Source: Chloroflexota bacterium (GTDB taxonomy: Bacteria > Chloroflexota > Anaerolineae > B4-G1 > SLSP01). Taken from it: 64,000 nucleotides of DNA. The translations under genes and the position numbers were made by a program. Location: NCBI GenBank assembly GCA_019873645.1, contig JAIOAX010000016.1:39928-103927 (forward strand). Reading direction: 5' to 3'. The notes beneath the pieces were generated by a model. That model saw nothing but the letters and a program-made list of their open reading frames with translations, made no database searches and was not told where the DNA came from. Below are positions 59,043 to 64,000 of this stretch, in pieces; the first letter of the stretch is position 1; every line of letters starts with the position of its first letter.

Positions 59043-59714
59043 ATGGAGCAGGATAGCGAGATCAAGGTCTTTATCTCCCACCATGAGGCCATCTGCAGTG
59101 AGTGTGGCGAAAACCTGGGACGCAAAGCCTGGATTACCCTGCGCAAAGATCAAGGCGCCGTATGCTTAGCGTGCGCTGACCTGGATCATCTGGTCTTTCT
59201 GCCTGCCGGCGACGCTGCCCTGACACGGCGAGCAAAGAAACTCTCCAAACTGTCGGCTGTGGTCCTGGAGTGGAGTCGTTCCCGGAAACGCTATGAGCGC
59301 CAGGGTTTACTGGTAGAAGAAGCAGCATTGCAAGCCGCTGAGGTAGAATGTCTGCAAGACAGCGAAGCGCGAGAAAGACGCAGATTGCGGCAAGCCGAGA
59401 GACGCGCCGCGCTGGATCAAGAATACGTGGCGCGCTTTGCGCAGCGGATACGGGAGTTATTCCCGGCGTGCCCCGAGGGCGCAGAACAAGTGATTGCCGA
59501 ACATGCCTGTCTCAAGTACAGTGGACGCATCGGGCGTACAGCGGCCGCCAAAGAACTGGATGCCGAGGCCGTGCGACTGGCCGTCATCGCCCACATCCGC
59601 CATAACGCCACCGCCTATGACGAGCTGTTGGCCCAAGGGTATGAGCGCTGGGAGGCCCGCACTCTCGTCTCCGGCGAGGTGCAGGCAATTTTATCCCAAT
59701 GGGAGTCTTCGTAA
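59043..59714 (+). CDS. DUF2293 domain protein
   Basis: The 223-residue protein starts with a CxxC pair (ICSECGENLG) and a further Cys pair (VCLAC), then a helical part and a C-terminal DUF2293 domain (about 130-215; LFPACPEGAEQVIAEHACLK and LAVIAHIRHNATAYDELL). The family role is unknown. The final codons overlap a fragment of a nucleotidyltransferase gene. Confidence 0.85.
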   Translation: MEQDSEIKVFISHHEAICSECGENLGRKAWITLRKDQGAVCLACADLDHLVFLPAGDAALTRRAKKLSKLSAVVLEWSRSRKRYERQGLLVEEAALQAAEVECLQDSEARERRRLRQAERRAALDQEYVARFAQRIRELFPACPEGAEQVIAEHACLKYSGRIGRTAAAKELDAEAVRLAVIAHIRHNATAYDELLAQGYERWEARTLVSGEVQAILSQWESS

Positions 59715-59842
59715 GCCTCCTTGACGATCTGCTGCTGCCCTACACCATTGACCTGTCCATTTTCAGCGACATTAGCGATGCCGACGTCGTCGAGCACATC
59801 CAGCGCGTGGGCGTCACGTTTTACGAAAAAACCTGGCCGTAG
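59699..59842 (+). pseudogene. C-terminal fragment of a nucleotidyltransferase
   Basis: The 47-codon frame reads VSLLDDLLLPYTIDLSIFSD, then ISDADVVEHIQRVGVTFYEK. It matches the C-terminal end of small MNT-type nucleotidyltransferases (often partners of HEPN proteins). The catalytic GSxxxGxxxxxSDxD part is missing, so it is a 5'-truncated remnant that overlaps the end of the DUF2293 gene. Confidence 0.55.
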
Positions 59843-59939
59843 TGCAACTTACACAATCTCGACATACTTTTGAACGAAGCAAGATGCAGGAAACAAGATT
59901 GGAAATCCTGCATCTTGCATCCTGCATCTTGGAGGCGTA

Positions 59940-61118
59940 ATGAAAATCACCGACGTTTCCCTCTTCAAAGTGCGCGGCGCGTACAGCGGGCCATATTTTC
60001 CGCCGGGCGACCGGCAGGCACAGATGATAGACATCTACCCGGAATTCAACGCGCAAACCTGGGTTGCGCGCCGACGCGACGAAGGGCCGGAGATCATCAC
60101 CGAAATCTACGTCGAAATCCTCACCGATGAGGGCGTGAGTGGGCTTTTTGGCCCCATCGAGGATTACCAGGCGTTCATCATCCGCAAATTCCTGCGCCCC
60201 TTCCTCATCGGACGCGACCCGCTGGCGACAGAGGCGCTCTACGATCAGATGCTCCGCATGCACCGGCATGGGCGCTCCGGCATGTTTATGACCGGCGTGA
60301 GCGTGGTAGATTGTGCGCTGTGGGACCTCAAGGGCAAGGCGTGGGATCAACCGCTCTACCGCCTGCTCGGCGGGCCGACGCGCAGCACGGTCCCGGCCTA
60401 CGCGAGTATGCTCGGCTACAGCATCGAACCGGAGGAGGCCGCTAAAATCGCGCTGGAGTTTCGGGATCAGGGTTATGCGGCGCAGAAGTGGTTCTTCCGC
60501 TACGGCCCCGGCGACGGTGAGGCCGGCATGGCGAAAAATGTGGCGCTGGCTTACGCGCTGCGCGAGGCGCTGGGACCGCACTATCCGCTGATGTTTGATG
60601 CCTACATGGGGTGGGATGCACAGTACGCCGCGCAAATGCTGCGCCACCTCAACCTGCTCAACATCACCTGGGTCGAGGAGCCGCTGCCGCCGGAGCGCGT
60701 CGGCAGCTTCACGCGGCTCAGACAGACGGCCAACATCCCCCTGGCGACGGGCGAACACGTCTACACCCGCTGGCAGGTGAAAGAGCTGCTGGTCAGCAAC
60801 GCCATTGATTTCGTGCAGACCGATCCCGATTGGACAGGCGGCGTCACCGAGCTGGTGAAAATCTGCGCGCTGGCCTCGGCCTTTGAGACGCCGGTGGTGC
60901 CGCATGGGCACTCGCTGCTGGCGGCGCTGCATGTCGCAGCAGCGCAATCGCCGGCAGTCGTCCCTTACGTCGAATACCTCGTCCGCCACCAGGCGCGCAA
61001 GCAATTCTTCCACAAGCCGCAGTACACGCCGGCGTACGGTCGTCTCGCTTTGCCGGAGTTGCCGGGGCTGGGCCTGGCGCTGGATGAAGAGAAGATCGAA
61101 GGGCGGGAGACAATTTAA
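59940..61118 (+). CDS. Mandelate racemase/muconate-lactonizing-like enolase-superfamily enzyme
   Basis: The 392-residue protein has an N-terminal capping domain and a TIM barrel. Metal ligands are Asp in LMFDAYMGWDAQYA, Glu in VEEPLPP and Glu in LATGEHVYTRW; a catalytic His is in VVPHGHS and a Lys in AAQKWFFRY. It probably dehydrates or racemises a sugar acid; the exact substrate is not clear. The ATG follows TTGGAGGCGTA. No sugar-acid kinase is nearby. Confidence 0.92.
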   Translation: MKITDVSLFKVRGAYSGPYFPPGDRQAQMIDIYPEFNAQTWVARRRDEGPEIITEIYVEILTDEGVSGLFGPIEDYQAFIIRKFLRPFLIGRDPLATEALYDQMLRMHRHGRSGMFMTGVSVVDCALWDLKGKAWDQPLYRLLGGPTRSTVPAYASMLGYSIEPEEAAKIALEFRDQGYAAQKWFFRYGPGDGEAGMAKNVALAYALREALGPHYPLMFDAYMGWDAQYAAQMLRHLNLLNITWVEEPLPPERVGSFTRLRQTANIPLATGEHVYTRWQVKELLVSNAIDFVQTDPDWTGGVTELVKICALASAFETPVVPHGHSLLAALHVAAAQSPAVVPYVEYLVRHQARKQFFHKPQYTPAYGRLALPELPGLGLALDEEKIEGRETI

Positions 61119-61181
61119 CCACGAATTTCCACGAATCCACACTAATTTTCTATTCGTGAACATTCGTGTGGATTCGTGGTT
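61117..61181. repeat. Dispersed palindromic repeat, family A copy 3
   Basis: AACCACGAATTTCCACGAATC with GTGTGGATTCGTGGTT lies directly after the enolase-superfamily gene and before the toxin-antitoxin promoter. Confidence 0.85.
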
Positions 61182-61192
61182 GATTTCTTGAT

Positions 61193-61221
61193 TTGACACT
61201 CCAACCCCAATGATGTACAAT
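61193..61221 (+). promoter_or_regulatory. Promoter of the VapBC-type operon
   Basis: TTGACA (61193-61198) and TACAAT (61216-61221) are 17 bases apart, 34 bases before the antitoxin ATG. A TGTATACA palindrome follows at about 61227-61234, a possible antitoxin operator. Confidence 0.85.
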
Positions 61222-61254
61222 GATGATGTATACACAGAATGGAGGCGCACAGCG

Positions 61255-61500
61255 ATGATCAGAACACAAGTCTATCTGACCGAAAAAGAACACCTTGCAC
61301 TGCGCACGATTGCCGATGCGCAAGGTGCAACGCAGAGCGAGATCATCCGCGAGGCCATTGATCACTATATCGCCATGCACCAGCAGACCCAGCGTGTGCA
61401 GTTGCTCAGAGAGGCGCGTGGTATTTGGGCGGATCGCGAAGACATCAACGTCGCAGACCTGCGCGCTGAGTGGGATCGGCAATTCGAGGCATCCGTATGA
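61255..61500 (+). CDS. Ribbon-helix-helix antitoxin
   Basis: The 81-residue protein has an N-terminal ribbon-helix-helix DNA-binding domain (MIRTQVYLTEKEHLALRTIA, then SEIIREAIDHYI) and a C-terminal toxin-binding helix (WADREDINVADLRAEWDRQF). It should repress its own promoter and block the PIN toxin. The ATG after GGAGGCGCACAGCG is chosen over an upstream ATG inside the promoter. Its stop overlaps the toxin start (ATGA). Confidence 0.93.
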   Translation: MIRTQVYLTEKEHLALRTIADAQGATQSEIIREAIDHYIAMHQQTQRVQLLREARGIWADREDINVADLRAEWDRQFEASV

Positions 61501-61886
61501 CGCACGCCCCGCACCTGCTGATTGATACCGACGTTATGATCGAATATCTGCGCGGATCGGAACGGGCTGTCGCCTTTCTGGAGACCCTGGAGCGACGGCC
61601 CGCGACTTCTGTGATCTGTATGGCTGAACTATTGGCCGGCGCGCGCGATGAGTCAGAGCGAGAAGCCATTGAGTGTTTTCTGCAGACCTTCGAGATTTTG
61701 CCGGTGGATGAAACCATAGCACGACTCGGCGGGCACTACCGTAAGACCTATGCGAAATCTCACAATACCGGCCTTGCCGACGCGCTTATCGCCGCCACGG
61801 CAACGAACTACAACCTGCAATTGGCGACATTCAACGCCAGGCATTTCCCTATGCTAATCGTGTTCTCGCCATACCCTCGCGGCTAA
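61497..61886 (+). CDS. vapC: VapC-type PIN toxin (RNase)
   Basis: The 129-residue protein has the PIN acidic residues: HLLIDTDVMIEYL (Asp10/Asp12), MAELLAG (Glu44) and GLADALIAATA (Asp). The expected final block ATFNARHFPML is present, so it is complete, unlike the PIN remnant at 48693. It probably cleaves tRNA or other RNA when freed from its antitoxin. Confidence 0.94.
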   Translation: MTHAPHLLIDTDVMIEYLRGSERAVAFLETLERRPATSVICMAELLAGARDESEREAIECFLQTFEILPVDETIARLGGHYRKTYAKSHNTGLADALIAATATNYNLQLATFNARHFPMLIVFSPYPRG

Positions 61887-62003
61887 ACAAAACGCTCCAT
61901 CAACCTGTGGCAAATTGGCCAGAAGACCAGTTACAATAAACACACTACCTGAGTAACGACTACCAGACTAACGACTACCAGACTATCACCAAAGGAGCAC
62001 CCT

Positions 62004-63881
62004 ATGGCAACCTACAAAGTCGGCATCATCGGCTGTGGACGCCCGTGGAAGTCGGCGGGCGCGACGGGCTTCGGGATGGCCCACCTGCACGCGAAGGGTT
62101 ACGCGGCCTCACCCGATGTGGAGATTGTCGCCGCAGCGGACATCAGCCAGGCAAACCTGGACGCCTTTTGCGCCGAACACCACGTCCCGCGCGGCTACTT
62201 GAGCGCGGACGCGATGTTCGCCAATGAGCAACTGGACATCGTGAGCATCTGCCTCTGGCCGCACCTGCATGCCGAAATGACCATCAAGGCAGCGCAGGCA
62301 GGCGTGAAGGCCATCCATTGCGAAAAGCCCATGGCGCTCACCTTCGGCGAGGCGAAAAAGATGGTCGAAGTGTGCGACGCGCACAACGTCGTGCTCACCT
62401 TCAACCACATGCGGCGCTTCGGCGCGCCCTTCCGCAAGGCGAAAGAGCTGCTCGACAGCGGCGCGATTGGCGCGTTGGAACGTATCGAAGCATTCACCGC
62501 CAACCTCTACGATTGGGGCACGCACTGGTTCGATATGCTGTTTATGTACAACGACGAAACGCCTGTCGAATGGGTCATCGGACAGATTGACGCGCGCGGT
62601 GGGCATCCGATCTTTGGCGCGCCGATTGAAGGGCAGGGTCTCAGTACCTTCAAGTGGAAAAACGGCGTGTTGGGGATGATGATCACAGGCTACGGGACGA
62701 AGAACGTGCTCAGCACCGGTTGCGCGCAGCGGCTCATCGGCAGCGAGGGCATCATCGAAGTCGGCGTGAGCGATACCGTGCGGGTGCGCCTGCGCAACGC
62801 CGCAACCGGCGGCGTGTGGCAAGTCATCCCTGTAGATGGCGGCATCCACGATGAGAACCTGCACGTCAAAGCCATACTCGACTTGATTGACGCACTCAAG
62901 ACCGGGCGCGAACCCGAACTGTCGGGACATCGCGCACTGCAAGCCACCGAGTTGATCTTCGCCACCTACGAATCCAGCCGCCGTCGCACCCGTGTGGATT
63001 TGCCGCTCACCATCGCCGACTCGCCGCTGCTCTCGATGCTCAACAACGGCGACCTCACCACCTGGTACGATGGCTACATCGTCGCCAACGGCATCCGCCA
63101 GCACTACTGGCGCACCGGCGACGGGAGCAAGCCGCCTCTGGTGCTGTGTCACGGTATCACCGACAACGGGCTATGCTGGACGCCCGTGGCGCGTGCGTTG
63201 GAGCACGACTTCGACGTGATCATGGTGGACGCGCGCGGGCACGGCCTCTCCGACGCGCCTGAAACCGGCTACGCCAACGCCGACCGCGCCGCCGACGTGG
63301 CCGCGCTCATCCGGGCGCTGGGCCTGGAGAAACCGGCGCTCCTCGGCCATTCGATGGGCGGCGCGACCGTGGGAGAAGTCGCCGCCACATACCCGGAACT
63401 CGTCGGCAAAGTGCTGCTGGAAGACCCGGCCTGGTTTGAGGAAGACCACCCACGTATGACCATGACCGAGGCCGAACGTGAGACCTTCATTGCCGAGCGC
63501 CGCGCCGAAATTGTCAACCGTGCCAAACTTTCCCGTGAGGCTCTGATCGCCGAAAACCGCCAGAGCTGCCCTACCTGGTCCGAGGAAGAGCGTGGCAACT
63601 GGGCCATTGCCAAACAACAGGTCAGCCCGAACATCGTCAATGCCTACGCCGGGGTGCGCGGTCCCTGGCGCGAGGTAGCGCGCCGATTCCGGTGCCCGGC
63701 CCTGCTCATCACGGCGGACGTGGAGAAAGGCGCCATCGTCACGCCGGCTATGGCCGGGGAAGCGACCACCCTCAACCCCAATATCCGCGTCGTCCATATC
63801 CCCGGTGCCGACCACAACATCCGCCGCGAAGCGTTCCAGGCATATATAGAGGCGGTGAAGGCATTTTTGCGGGGTGAGTAA
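62004..63881 (+). CDS. Fused Gfo/Idh/MocA oxidoreductase and alpha/beta hydrolase
   Basis: The 625-residue protein is a fusion. Residues 1-345 are a Gfo/Idh/MocA NAD(P)-dependent oxidoreductase: VGIIGCGRP, then IHCEKPMALTFGEAKKMVEV with the catalytic EKP and a His-containing WGTHWFDML. Residues 360-625 are an alpha/beta hydrolase: nucleophile Ser450 in GHSMGG, the acid nearby, and His604 in ADHNIRRE. Both active sites look intact, so one chain may oxidise or reduce a sugar and cleave an ester or lactone of it (inference). The ATG follows AAAGGAGCACCCT. No frameshift separates the parts. Confidence 0.9.
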   Translation: MATYKVGIIGCGRPWKSAGATGFGMAHLHAKGYAASPDVEIVAAADISQANLDAFCAEHHVPRGYLSADAMFANEQLDIVSICLWPHLHAEMTIKAAQAGVKAIHCEKPMALTFGEAKKMVEVCDAHNVVLTFNHMRRFGAPFRKAKELLDSGAIGALERIEAFTANLYDWGTHWFDMLFMYNDETPVEWVIGQIDARGGHPIFGAPIEGQGLSTFKWKNGVLGMMITGYGTKNVLSTGCAQRLIGSEGIIEVGVSDTVRVRLRNAATGGVWQVIPVDGGIHDENLHVKAILDLIDALKTGREPELSGHRALQATELIFATYESSRRRTRVDLPLTIADSPLLSMLNNGDLTTWYDGYIVANGIRQHYWRTGDGSKPPLVLCHGITDNGLCWTPVARALEHDFDVIMVDARGHGLSDAPETGYANADRAADVAALIRALGLEKPALLGHSMGGATVGEVAATYPELVGKVLLEDPAWFEEDHPRMTMTEAERETFIAERRAEIVNRAKLSREALIAENRQSCPTWSEEERGNWAIAKQQVSPNIVNAYAGVRGPWREVARRFRCPALLITADVEKGAIVTPAMAGEATTLNPNIRVVHIPGADHNIRREAFQAYIEAVKAFLRGE

Positions 63882-63889
63882 TCAGGGAT

Positions 63890-64000
63890 CTAGCCACCGG
63901 ACAGTTTTTCAAAGTAGGGTAGCCAGATAATCTTGAAAGATTCGGCATTCGTCAGATGCCGGTCAATACTATCCAACCCGATGCGGAAAACACTGAGATC
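63890..64000 (-). CDS. C-terminal end of a minus-strand gene (partial)
   Basis: The frame is open from the window edge and ends LSVFRIGLDSIDRHLTNAES, FKIIWLPYFEKLSGG and stop, 8 bases from the end of the fusion gene. Only 36 residues are visible, too few to identify the family. The two genes converge. Confidence 0.6.
   Translation of the reverse strand, partial: DLSVFRIGLDSIDRHLTNAESFKIIWLPYFEKLSGG

Noticed and set aside
59814-61250. Minus-strand open frame of 478 codons
   Set aside because: It is antisense to the enolase-superfamily gene and runs through a repeat.

Overview
The window is bacterial chromosomal DNA, GC-rich by eye, with short intergenic gaps that are unusually full of palindromic and tandem repeats. 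The gene content suggests a member of the Chloroflexota, possibly Anaerolineae-like: split glycine decarboxylase, a lone Flp pilin, DUF2089 and DUF2085 proteins, many Pro/Thr-linker lipoproteins, DppABCDF-type transporters and tandem GNAT proteins. This taxonomic call is inference; no rRNA gene is present. One tRNA gene, tRNA-Pro(GGG), lies at 26381-26455.

Region by region. 1-1.5 kb: the end of a histidine kinase and a receiver/CpaE-like response regulator. 1.6-5.0 kb: gcvH-gcvPA-gcvPB of the glycine cleavage system (gcvT is not in the window). 5.1-7.7 kb: a DUF2085 membrane protein, lgt and a zinc-ribbon coiled-coil protein. 7.8-18.3 kb: two convergent gene sets for envelope glycosylation, with GT2 glycosyltransferases, polytopic GT-C-like and PIG-V-like membrane proteins, a methyltransferase, a B12-binding radical SAM protein and an NAD-dependent sugar epimerase. 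18.4-21.7 kb: a 50-residue Flp pilin, then maf coupled to a lipoprotein-type penicillin-binding protein. 21.7-26.1 kb: DeoR regulator, UgpC/MsmK-type ATPase, MFS permease and a LON-substrate-binding-domain protein. 26.3-31.2 kb: tRNA-Pro, a very large hybrid sensor kinase with a periplasmic solute-binding sensor domain, and an SsuC/TauC-type permease. 31.3-34 kb: two tandem-GNAT proteins and a 32-residue small gene with its own promoter and terminators. 34-36.2 kb: DUF2089 and DUF4097-like proteins. 36.3-38.9 kb: a UvrA-like ATPase. 39-48.5 kb: a probable oligosaccharide locus with a GH130-like enzyme, a five-gene Dpp/Opp-type ABC transporter and a LacI-family repressor with its own promoter and twin operators. 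A 33-residue peptide gene with lasso-leader-like spacing sits inside it. 48.5-49.8 kb: a genomic scar holding a broken PIN toxin/antitoxin pair and the remains of a diversity-generating retroelement (avd, an AAC-rich template repeat, and the C-terminal scrap of the reverse transcriptase between repeat copies). 49.7-55.4 kb: a four-gene operon of lipoprotein, TPR-AAA+ ATPase and two paralogous TPR membrane proteins. 55.6-64 kb: leuS with odd insertions, a DUF2293 protein, a nucleotidyltransferase remnant, an enolase-superfamily enzyme, a VapBC-type toxin-antitoxin pair and a fused Gfo/Idh/MocA oxidoreductase-alpha/beta hydrolase.

The most notable observations are the diversity-generating retroelement remnant, two orphan small peptide genes with complete transcription signals, low-complexity repeat DNA inserted in frame into leuS and into a membrane protein, and the oxidoreductase-hydrolase fusion.
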